DNA of 64,000 nt from assembly GCF_014023275.1 (NCBI RefSeq), contig NZ_CP054698.1, forward strand, positions 5,045,001 through 5,109,000, written 5' to 3'. The stretch comes from Nostoc edaphicum CCNP1411 (lineage in GTDB: Bacteria; Cyanobacteriota; Cyanobacteriia; Cyanobacteriales; Nostocaceae). The notes beneath the pieces are model-generated. The model did not search any database. It was not told where the DNA came from and was given only the letters and a program-made list of their open reading frames with translations. Shown here piece by piece: positions 9,534 through 17,495 of the stretch; the stretch's first letter is position 1, and every line of letters begins with the position of its first letter. Both the position numbers and the translations under genes were made by a program.

Positions 9534-10460
9534 ATGACAAACTTGCAGGAACGTGGGCATCTTTTAACAGAGCTGGTAAATCCTAACAGTCTAAACTTAG
9601 ACCAACTCAGTTCTCTGGAATTAGTGGAGTTGTTTAATAACGAAGACCAAAAGGCAGTCGCAGCAGTTGCAGCGGCAAAAATTCAGTTGGCTGAAGCAAT
9701 TGAGCGCACCGCAGAGCGTTTGCGCCACGGAGGACGCCTATTTTATATTGGTGCAGGGACAAGTGGCAGGTTAGGGGTGTTAGATGCTGCTGAGTGTCCA
9801 CCTACTTTTTGTACACCCCCAGAGTTGGTACAGGGGATTATTGCTGGTGGCGCTGGGGCACTGGTACGTAGTTCCGAAGATTTAGAAGACAGTATCGAAG
9901 ATGGTGAGGCTGCGATCGCTGGGCGACATATTACCCAGTTAGATGTCGTAGTCGGCATTACCGCTGGTGGGACAACGCCTTATGTCCACGGTGCGCTTCA
10001 TGCTGCTCGTCAGCGAGGAGCCATTACTATTTTTATCGCCTGTGTTCCGGCTGAACAAGTTAGCTTTGATGCCGATATTGACATTCGGCTATTGACAGGG
10101 CCAGAAATCATTGCTGGCTCAACTCGTCTGAAAGCTGGTACAGCTACAAAGTTAGCTTTAAATATTCTTTCTACCGGGGTAATGGTCAAACTAGGCAAAG
10201 TTTATGGCAATCGGATGGTGGATGTAGCGGTAACAAATCAAAAGTTACGCGATCGCGCTTTGCGAATTTTGCAAGACCTCACAGGTTTAAGTCGGGAAGC
10301 TTCTGGTTTTTTACTAGAACGCAGTGGTAAATGGGTGAAGCTAGCGCTATTAATGCACTGGACTGGTTTAGAAAAAGACGAAGGTGATCGGCTTCTTTCA
10401 GAACACCAAAGTAATCTCAGGGAAGCTGTTGTCAGCTATCAAAACCATAAGCAACCTTGA
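9534..10460 (+). CDS. murQ: N-acetylmuramic acid 6-phosphate etherase
   Basis: 308-aa SIS-domain enzyme of cell-wall recycling. It cleaves the lactyl ether of MurNAc-6-phosphate to GlcNAc-6-phosphate and D-lactate in the cytoplasm. Visible: substrate loop YIGAGTSGRLG, the DAAECPPTF motif whose Glu (residue 87) matches the catalytic Glu of characterised MurQ, the second motif GITAGGTTPYVHGAL, and the C-terminal UBA-like helix region (GLSREASGFLLERSGKWVKLA). I chose the ATG at 9534 because the family begins near TNLQERGHLLTE and the in-frame TTG at 9471 would translate heptamer-repeat DNA. No MurK or AnmK partner lies beside it. Confidence 0.93.
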   Translation: MTNLQERGHLLTELVNPNSLNLDQLSSLELVELFNNEDQKAVAAVAAAKIQLAEAIERTAERLRHGGRLFYIGAGTSGRLGVLDAAECPPTFCTPPELVQGIIAGGAGALVRSSEDLEDSIEDGEAAIAGRHITQLDVVVGITAGGTTPYVHGALHAARQRGAITIFIACVPAEQVSFDADIDIRLLTGPEIIAGSTRLKAGTATKLALNILSTGVMVKLGKVYGNRMVDVAVTNQKLRDRALRILQDLTGLSREASGFLLERSGKWVKLALLMHWTGLEKDEGDRLLSEHQSNLREAVVSYQNHKQP

Positions 10461-10492
10461 AAAATTTTCCTAAATAAATATTCTAATAATAT

Positions 10493-10527
10493 GGCTGCTA
10501 CTTCTCTTAGTAGCACGCCTTTTTTTT
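10493..10527 (+). terminator. Rho-independent terminator after murQ
   Basis: GGCTGCTACT pairs with AGTAGCACGCC around a TCTCTT loop (one bulged C), followed by a run of eight T at 10520-10527. It lies 33 bases past the murQ stop. Confidence 0.8.
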
Positions 10528-10988
10528 AGAAAAATATTCTCTAGAAAAGCTAACATTAAATAGCACTATTAAGAATAGTGAATTTAAATAAATATTTTTA
10601 ACATTTATTCTCAATTCCAATAAATAAAGCATGACTCTCTAAAGACTGCTAATGTTTTTTAAACAAAAATTCAGAACTTATACGGATATGATTCAGTATG
10701 AAAATTATTAAAATAATATATCAATACTAGACACATCACGATGTGGACTATGGCAACCTCCTTAAGTCATAAATATTAGCAGAAAACTAAAGTCTGCCAA
10801 TAAAACTCTATGCGAGATAAATTATTTCACAGCATAGTTTTGCTATCTTCTCATCTTCCTTGCTTTTAATAATCTTGATTTAGACTGCTATATACCAAAT
10901 GTATTTCCACTTATTCACATATCTGCTGACCACTATATAGCTAGCGTGGGTTTTTTAAGGGTTGGCTTTTTTACAAAAGGAACAAACT
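10528..10988 (+). promoter_or_regulatory. AT-rich leader upstream of the chemotaxis-like operon
   Basis: About 460 bases without an ORF of note, strongly AT-rich. It must hold the promoter of the operon beginning at 10989. I see no operator I can name. An AAAAGG purine run a few bases before the ATG is a plausible ribosome-binding site. Confidence 0.4.
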
Positions 10989-12188
10989 ATGTCCCAGCGG
11001 GAAGTTATTTCAAATAATCTAGTAAATGAATTTAAAACTTGTACTCAGCTACAATATAATGGCAAATTAAATATTAAGAGTTCAAAGGGCAGCCAATGGA
11101 CTTTTTACTATCGGCTGGGACGAATAGTTTGGGCAACAGGGGGAACTCATCCCTTCCGACGTTGGCGTAGACATATAGCTCAAAATTGTCCGCAGATTGA
11201 TGTTGATAAGTTGCAGTTGCGTTTGCAAGACCTATCAATCGATTACTGGGATTATCGCCTTCTAGAAGTTTTGTATAAAAAACAGAAAATCCAGCGAGAT
11301 CAGATTAACTCTATTGTCGATAACACGATAGCAGAACTATTATTTGACCTAGCTCTGCAAGGAAACTTTGCATCTATAAGTTGCAATCGCAGCCAAGAAG
11401 TTATCTTAGAAACTCCAATGAGCTTCACGAGTGCAGAAATGTCTGTAAAGCATATGCAAGACTCGTGGAAAATTTGGTCAGAAGCTGGTTTAGCAAATTT
11501 TTCTCCTGATTTGGCACCAATTCTGCGGCGACCAGAACAACTTGAGCAGATGGTAAGTCCATCTGTCTACAAAAACTTTGTGAATTTAATCAATGGTAAA
11601 TTCACTCTGCGAGATTTAGCCATGAAAATGAAGCAGAGTGTACTACCCCTCACGCGTTCCTTGCTTCCCTATATCCTTAAAGGAATCATTGAATTGGTGG
11701 AAGTACCTGACTTGCCTTTAGGAATTACTGAAGTCAACAATAACTCTACCACCACACAAGCAAAAAAGCGGATTGCTCCATTAGTGGCTTGCGTTGATGA
11801 TAGCCCTCAAGTATGTAAAATGCTAGAGGATATTATCACTTCCAATGGATTAAGGTTTGTCAAGATTCAAGATGCTGTACAAGCTCTACCAATTCTCATT
11901 CAGGATAAACCAGACTTGATTTTCTTGGATTTGATTATGCCAGTTGCTAGTGGTTACGAAATTTGTACTCAGTTGCGACGAATATCTACCTTTTCCAACA
12001 CGCCAATAATTATATTAACGGGCAGTGATGGTCTTTTAGATAGAGTTCGTGCCAAAGTGGTTGGTTCTACAGATTTTCTCACTAAACCTGTAGTGGCTGA
12101 TAAGGTAATGAGTATAGTACGTAAATATTTACCTACACCGACTGTATCCACCGAAAAGAGTAAATCTAATTTAGAGGTTTGCAATTAG
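10989..12188 (+). CDS. PATAN-domain response regulator (PatA/PixG/PilG type)
   Basis: 399-aa output regulator of a cyanobacterial chemotaxis-like system. The N-terminal two thirds hold a PATAN domain (FYYRLGRIVWATGGTHPFRR near residues 35-55, then a long helical region). The C-terminal third is a CheY-like receiver: acidic pair in VACVDDSP, phospho-acceptor Asp 314 in FLDLIMP, Thr in IIILTGSD and Lys in FLTKPV. PATAN regulators such as PixG/PilG act on type IV pilus motility or, for PatA, on heterocyst spacing. ATG 10989 has an AAAAGG site; a TTG nine codons earlier is less likely. First gene of a five-protein set with CheY, CheW, receptor and CheA. Confidence 0.88.
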   Translation: MSQREVISNNLVNEFKTCTQLQYNGKLNIKSSKGSQWTFYYRLGRIVWATGGTHPFRRWRRHIAQNCPQIDVDKLQLRLQDLSIDYWDYRLLEVLYKKQKIQRDQINSIVDNTIAELLFDLALQGNFASISCNRSQEVILETPMSFTSAEMSVKHMQDSWKIWSEAGLANFSPDLAPILRRPEQLEQMVSPSVYKNFVNLINGKFTLRDLAMKMKQSVLPLTRSLLPYILKGIIELVEVPDLPLGITEVNNNSTTTQAKKRIAPLVACVDDSPQVCKMLEDIITSNGLRFVKIQDAVQALPILIQDKPDLIFLDLIMPVASGYEICTQLRRISTFSNTPIIILTGSDGLLDRVRAKVVGSTDFLTKPVVADKVMSIVRKYLPTPTVSTEKSKSNLEVCN

Positions 12189-12687
12189 GAAGAATTAGAG
12201 GCTATTTTTTACTCTGAATTCTTCTGCAAAATTTATAGACTTTTCACCTCAGTAAAAATTAAATTATTGAGGTCAAACTATTTTATATTTCAGATTTACT
12301 CCAGCAATCAAGTCACTGGCTCTGTTAATTAATTTTAAATTTTGGATTTATTATCGCTTTTAGATTCGCTGACTTTCAGGCATTTTAAATTTTGGAGTTT
12401 TCAATCAAAAATTCCAAATTCGATGATAAGAATATTTTATATTTAAATACATATTAAGTTATGTTTATTACGTACTTTTTCTGAGGTTGATACATAAAGA
12501 TTGAACCAAAATTAGACAAATACAAATTTTTGTATTTATAGCAGTCCTATTTGATTTGTGAAATATTGGTTAGGGCAAAGGGGTTAGGGCTAGTCTCTAG
12601 TCCCTTCCATGTCTTGTTTGGGAAATCATTTAGGATTTGGATATCTAATTTGTTTACATTTTGAGAAAAATTTAACGAGTAATTACC
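12189..12687 (+). other. AT-rich spacer between the PATAN regulator and CheY genes
   Basis: About 500 bases with no convincing gene. It contains two near-copies of a TTTTAAATTTTGGA phrase (around 12350 and 12385), of the heptamer-like kind seen elsewhere in the window. The length leaves room for a second promoter ahead of the CheY gene. Confidence 0.5.
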
Positions 12688-13050
12688 ATGAATACTGTTT
12701 TAGTTGTTGAAGATGGCTTAACAGATATGGAAATAATCAGCCGTTACTTACAACAGGCAGGTTATTCTGTGATGAGCGCCACTAGCAGTGAAGAGGCTCA
12801 AGACAAAATAGATAAAAATAAGCCAGACCTAATATTTCTCGACGTAATTTTACCGGGGAAGAGTGGCTTTGAAATTTGCCGAGAACTGAAAAATAATCCC
12901 AACACTAGCAAAATACCTGTAGTTTTTTGCTCTACAAAAAATAGTGATGTAGATAAAATTTGGGGTAATATGTTGGGCGCTGATGGTTATCTATCAAAAC
13001 CGATTGATCGAGACGAGCTAGTGGTAATTTTAAAGCGATTACTTAATTAG
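12688..13050 (+). CDS. CheY-like single-domain response regulator (PixH/PilH type)
   Basis: 120-aa stand-alone receiver domain. It has the acidic pocket after VLVVEDG (residues 4-10), phospho-acceptor Asp 52 in LIFLDVILP, a Ser/Thr switch in PVVFCSTK and the conserved Lys in YLSKPID. There is no output domain, so it should act through phosphorylation-dependent binding or as a phosphate sink for the CheA hybrid encoded downstream. The position between PATAN regulator and CheW is the usual order in pix/pil/hmp/ptx-type loci of cyanobacteria. Confidence 0.92.
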   Translation: MNTVLVVEDGLTDMEIISRYLQQAGYSVMSATSSEEAQDKIDKNKPDLIFLDVILPGKSGFEICRELKNNPNTSKIPVVFCSTKNSDVDKIWGNMLGADGYLSKPIDRDELVVILKRLLN

Positions 13051-13174
13051 TAAAAATGTCATAAATCAACAATCCCTAGAAGTTACTATTTCTCAGTTAG
13101 AACCTCTACAAAAACAAACAATAACTGTAAATAGTGGCTAAAGATAAATAATAAATGACAAAGGATTAATAACT

Positions 13175-13648
13175 TTGGAAACACAGGAAAAGTTTTTAAG
13201 TTTTAATTTGGGAGTAAGTGATACAGCCGTAATTTCGTTACAACACATTACAGAAGTTTTGCAAGTGCCATTACCTGAAATATGTGCCGTTCCTCAAATG
13301 CCTAGTAGCGTTTTGGGTATTTATAACTGGCGTGGTGAAATGCTTTGGTTAGTGGATTTAGAGGAAATGTTAGGTTATCCTCCAATTTCGCAAGGGCCAA
13401 ATTTACTTTCAAGAATGATGGCGATTGTTCTGGAAAACAAGGGTAAATATTTGGGCTTATTGGTGCGACAGCTTATAGATATTGAATGGCTGGATACTAA
13501 GGAAATGAAACCTGCAACTGCTGAATTATTTTATCCGAAAATATCACCTTTTTTACAGGGATACTTTATTAGCGATTCGGAGGACATGATTTTTAATTTG
13601 GATGCCACAACTATTATCCAAGCTCCCATGTGGGGGATTCATAATTGA
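13175..13648 (+). CDS. CheW-like coupling protein (PixI/PilI type)
   Basis: 157-aa SH3-like adaptor that links receptor to CheA. Recognisable CheW features: LSFNLGVSDTAVISLQHITEVL at the start, IPxMPSSVLGIYNWRGEMLWLVDLEEML in the middle (here CAVPQMPSSVLGIYNWRG) and the C-terminal ISPFLQGYF. No in-frame ATG fits: the only nearby ATG runs into a TAA. A TTG start at 13175 is chosen, with an AAAGGA site nine bases upstream. It lies 124 bases after the CheY gene and 126 bases before the receptor, so co-transcription is likely. Confidence 0.85.
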   Translation: METQEKFLSFNLGVSDTAVISLQHITEVLQVPLPEICAVPQMPSSVLGIYNWRGEMLWLVDLEEMLGYPPISQGPNLLSRMMAIVLENKGKYLGLLVRQLIDIEWLDTKEMKPATAELFYPKISPFLQGYFISDSEDMIFNLDATTIIQAPMWGIHN

Positions 13649-13774
13649 ACATTTAGTAATGGTTAATTAGGTAGAGAATTTTGACAATTCTTTATCTTTA
13701 ATGACCAAATGCCAAATCATTCTTAGCTGCCACATATCAAATTATTATCTATCACAAGTTTTGAGGTTAATCAA

Positions 13775-16700
13775 ATGACGTTTTTGTATAACAGTAGCCA
13801 GGAAAATGAGCATCTAATCTCTGAATTAGAAAATCAAAATGGTAACGCTAATATAGCGAATATTGCTAGCAATGAAATAACTTTATTAAATGCGATTGCT
13901 CAGGAATTTAAAACTTGGCGGCGACAATTGCAAGACATCACAACTCACATGCGCCAAGCACCAGACCTAGATACACTACTCAAAATCACTGTAGCGCAGA
14001 TTAGAGAAAAGATTGGCTGCGATCGCGCCTTAATTTATCAGTTTACTTCGCGGGAATCAGGTAATGTTTTAGCAGAATCTAGAACATTAGGTTGGACACC
14101 GACTTTAGGCGAAAATATTCCCGGAATTATTTTTGGCTTATATACCAATCAAGACTATATAGAATCTGTAGTTATTGACGATATTAATCAGATACAACTT
14201 ACACCTTATCAAAAGCAACTGCTAGATAAATTTCAAATTAAAGCTAGTTTAAGTTTGCCGATTTTAGTAGAAGGTAAAGTATGGGGATTACTGTCAGTAA
14301 ATAATTGCTACTCAATACGACAGTGGCAAGAAGTAGAAATTAGTCTACTATCTCAAATTACAACAGAACTGACCTATAAATTACAGAGCTTTGAATTCCA
14401 AAAAGAACAGCAACAGCGGCTACTAGCAAAAAAATCGGTAGCTAAAGTCATCGACAAAATTTTGCGAGCATCAAATGTCGATAAGCTTTTTCAAACAACC
14501 ACTCAAGAAGTACGTCAATTATTAAAGTGCGATCGCGTCGGTGTCTATCGCTTCAAACCTGACTGGAGTGGCGAGTTTGTCGCTGAGTCAGTGGGTAATG
14601 GTTGGGTAAAAATGGTAGGCCCTGATTTTTACATGGTCTGGGAAGATACTCACTTACAAGACACTCAAGGAGGACGTTATGCCAAAGGTGAAACCTTTGT
14701 GGCCAATGACATTTATCAAATGGGTCATTCTCAATGTCATATTGACATTTTAGAGCAGTATGAAATGAAGTCTTACGTCATTGCGCCAATATTTTCTGGA
14801 GAAAAACTATGGGGTTTGCTGGCAGCTTACCAAAATTCTGGGCCTCGTGATTGGCAACCTTGGGAAGAAAGCTTTGTCACTCAAATTGGACTGCAATTTG
14901 GTGTGGCTATCTCACAAGGGGAATATCTGGAACAAGTGCAGACGAAATCTGACCAACTAGCTCAAATAGTTGAACAAGAGAAAGTTTTCACTAAGATAGT
15001 CAACCGCATCCGACAATCTTCAGATGTAGAAAGCGTCTTCAAAACAACCACTCAAGAAGTGCGGCAATCACTACAATGCGATCGCGTCGCTGTCTATCGC
15101 TTTAACCCTGATTGGGGTGGCGAATTTGTAGCTGAGTCTGTGGGTACTGGTTGGACAAAACTGGTAGGCCCTGATATTAAAACCATTGTGGATGATACTT
15201 ACTTGCAAGAAACTAAGGGAGGTAGGTATGTTAGAGGTGAAAACTTTGTTGTAAATGACATCTATGAAGTAGGGCTTGCTCCCTGCCATATTGAGATTTT
15301 AGAGCAGTTTGAAGCCAAAGCTTACATAATTGTTCCTATATTCTTCGGGGAAAAATTGTGGGGCTTGCTGGCAGCTTATCAAAATTCCAGCACCCGTGAA
15401 TGGCAAACCTGGGAAGTGAACTTTTTGGTTCAGACTAGCTTGCAATTTAGCCTAGCTAAATCACAGATCGACTATTTGGAATTAGTGCGGGTGAAATCTG
15501 ATAAATTAGCTCAGATAGCAGAACAAGAGAAAGCTGTCACCAAAATAAGTAACCGGATTCGGCAATCTTTAGATGTAGAAGAAATCTTCAAAACCACCAC
15601 TCAAGAAGTAAGACAATTACTGCGATGCGATCGCGTTGCCGTCTATCGTTTCAATTCTAACTGGAGTGGTGAATTTGTAGCGGAATCAGCAGGTCATCTT
15701 TGGGTAAAACTGGTAGGCCCCGACATCAAAACCGTCTGGGAAGATACCCATTTACAAGAAACTCAGGGAGGTCGATATGTCCAGGGTGAAAGCTTTGTTG
15801 TAAATGACATCTATCAGGTAGGTCATTCTCCTTGCCACATTGAAATTTTAGAGCAATTTGAAGTCAAAGCTTATGTAATTGTTCCTGTATTTGCTGGGGA
15901 ACAATTGTGGGGCTTGCTAGGAGCTTATCAAAATTCGGTAACTCGTGATTGGGAAGAATCGGAAGTCACTTTGTTAGCACGTATTGGCAGCCAGTTAGGA
16001 CTGGCATTACAACACACCGAATATTTGCAACAAGTACAAGCGCAGTCAGCAAAATTAGCAGAAGCAGCAGCGCGGGAAAAGGCAGCTAAGGAGTTACTAC
16101 AACAACGATCTATTCAACTCCTAACAGCCCTTAGACCCGCTCTCAACGGCGATTTAACGGTACGCGCACCAATTACAGAAGACGAGCTAGGAACGATCGC
16201 TGACGCCTACAATAATACCCTACAAGCGCTGCGGCAAATCGTTATTCAAGTACAGGGCGCTGCTCAACAAGTTGCCCAAACTTCTAGCAATAGCGACGCT
16301 TCACTGGCCGGACTAACCAATCTAGCACAACAGCAATCCGAGGAAATTACCGCAGCATTAGGCGAAATTCAACATATGGTGGACTCTACTCAAGCTGTTG
16401 TGGCGAACGCAGAGTTAGTGCAACTAGCAGTGCAACAAGCCAATCAAACTGTAGAGTCTGGTGATACTGCGATGAACCTGACTGTAAAAGCAATCCAAGG
16501 AATTCGTGAAACCGTTGCTCAAACCAGCAAAAAGATTAAACGCCTCAGCGAATCTTCGCAAAAAATCTCCAAAGTGGTGAATTTGATTGGTAATTTTGCC
16601 ACACAAACAAACGTACTGGCTCTGAATGCAGCCATTGAAGCCACTCGTGCAGGTGAATATGGCAAAGGCTTTGCTGTCGTAGCTGATGAAGTCCGTTCTT

Positions 16701-17083
16701 TATCTCGCCAATCAGCAGCAGCAACCATCGAAATTGAAAAATTAGTTCAGGAAATTCAAGCAGAAACTGGGGAAGTTGCAGTAGCGATGGAAACTGGCAT
16801 TCAACAGGTGGTAGAAGGTACAAATCTTGTCAGTGACACTCGCCAAAACTTAAATGCGATCGTTTCTGCAACTGCCGAAATTAGTCAGCTAATCGAGCGA
16901 ATTACCGCAGCGACTCAAAAACAAATGGCGCAATCTGTAACAGTAACTAAATCAATGCAAGATGTAGCAGAAATTGCTAACAAAACCTTTGCTGAATCTC
17001 AAGAAATTGCTACCGTGTTCCAAGATTTATCAGGTATGGCGCAAGAGCTATTAACAACTGCTAGCAAGTTTAAAGTCAAATGA
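13775..17083 (+). CDS. Soluble methyl-accepting protein with four GAF domains, probably photosensory
   Basis: 1102-aa receptor with no membrane segment. Order: GAF1 (~65-205), GAF2 (~225-400), GAF3 (~408-583), GAF4 (~591-765), a HAMP-like stretch (~790-840) and an MCP signalling domain whose hairpin tip reads NVLALNAAIEATRAGEYGKG. GAF2, 3 and 4 are tandem copies: their Cys-His pairs (QCHIDILEQ, PCHIEILEQ twice) put Cys at residues 321, 504 and 687, an exact 183-residue period. A Cys-His there is the bilin-attachment motif of cyanobacteriochromes. GAF1 lacks the Cys. PixJ and PtxD receptors have similar layouts. Input by light is therefore inferred, not shown. Output goes through the neighbouring CheW and CheA. 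Confidence 0.88.
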   Translation: MTFLYNSSQENEHLISELENQNGNANIANIASNEITLLNAIAQEFKTWRRQLQDITTHMRQAPDLDTLLKITVAQIREKIGCDRALIYQFTSRESGNVLAESRTLGWTPTLGENIPGIIFGLYTNQDYIESVVIDDINQIQLTPYQKQLLDKFQIKASLSLPILVEGKVWGLLSVNNCYSIRQWQEVEISLLSQITTELTYKLQSFEFQKEQQQRLLAKKSVAKVIDKILRASNVDKLFQTTTQEVRQLLKCDRVGVYRFKPDWSGEFVAESVGNGWVKMVGPDFYMVWEDTHLQDTQGGRYAKGETFVANDIYQMGHSQCHIDILEQYEMKSYVIAPIFSGEKLWGLLAAYQNSGPRDWQPWEESFVTQIGLQFGVAISQGEYLEQVQTKSDQLAQIVEQEKVFTKIVNRIRQSSDVESVFKTTTQEVRQSLQCDRVAVYRFNPDWGGEFVAESVGTGWTKLVGPDIKTIVDDTYLQETKGGRYVRGENFVVNDIYEVGLAPCHIEILEQFEAKAYIIVPIFFGEKLWGLLAAYQNSSTREWQTWEVNFLVQTSLQFSLAKSQIDYLELVRVKSDKLAQIAEQEKAVTKISNRIRQSLDVEEIFKTTTQEVRQLLRCDRVAVYRFNSNWSGEFVAESAGHLWVKLVGPDIKTVWEDTHLQETQGGRYVQGESFVVNDIYQVGHSPCHIEILEQFEVKAYVIVPVFAGEQLWGLLGAYQNSVTRDWEESEVTLLARIGSQLGLALQHTEYLQQVQAQSAKLAEAAAREKAAKELLQQRSIQLLTALRPALNGDLTVRAPITEDELGTIADAYNNTLQALRQIVIQVQGAAQQVAQTSSNSDASLAGLTNLAQQQSEEITAALGEIQHMVDSTQAVVANAELVQLAVQQANQTVESGDTAMNLTVKAIQGIRETVAQTSKKIKRLSESSQKISKVVNLIGNFATQTNVLALNAAIEATRAGEYGKGFAVVADEVRSLSRQSAAATIEIEKLVQEIQAETGEVAVAMETGIQQVVEGTNLVSDTRQNLNAIVSATAEISQLIERITAATQKQMAQSVTVTKSMQDVAEIANKTFAESQEIATVFQDLSGMAQELLTTASKFKVK

Positions 17084-17115
17084 ATTTTAGATTTTAGATT
17101 TTAGATTTTGGATTA
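17084..17115. repeat. ATTTTAG heptamer array, left flank of the inserted pseudogene
   Basis: Three ATTTTAG units then ATTTTGG, starting one base after the receptor stop. At 17460-17491, on the other side of the pseudogene, the sequence AATCCAAAATCCAAAATTT is its approximate inverted counterpart. The two arrays flank the four-helix-bundle remnant. Confidence 0.8.
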
Positions 17116-17495
17116 TGAATGAGGAGAATTTTAAGCGGATAACAAAGCAGCTAGCATTGCGAGTAATCCGCTTAGTAGAAGCTCTTCCGCAGAGCCGAAC
17201 GGCAGATGTAATTGGCAAGCAGCTAATCCGTTCAGCAACATCTGTGGGAGCTAACTATCGGTCAGCTTGTCGTGGTAAGTCAACCACCGATGTCATTGCT
17301 AAACTCAGCTTGCTAGAGGAAGAAGCCGATGAAAGTCTTTATTGGATGGAACTTATTGTTTAGGTTGGTTTATTACCACTGGAAAAAGTGAGCAATTTGA
17401 TGTCATAAAACACCGAAATTCTTGCAATTACAGTTGCATCAATTAAAACTTTACGTAACAAATCCAAAATCCAAAATTTAAAATCAAAAATATGA
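17115..17495 (+). pseudogene. Four-helix-bundle protein (S23/TIGR02436 type) with two in-frame stops
   Basis: The first 82 codons read as a typical four-helix-bundle protein related to the 23S rRNA intervening-sequence protein (LALRVIRLVEALP, then QLIRSATSVGANYRSACRG and EEADESLYWMELIV). TAG at 17361-17363 stops it. The same frame then continues the family sequence (VGLLPLEKVSNLMS), hits TAA at 17406-17408, and resumes with NTEILAITVASIKTLRN up to a TGA at 17493. Apart from the two nonsense codons it keeps the full family length of about 125 codons, so this is a recent pseudogene. It interrupts the chemotaxis-like operon between receptor and CheA and overlaps the CheA start by four bases. Confidence 0.85.
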
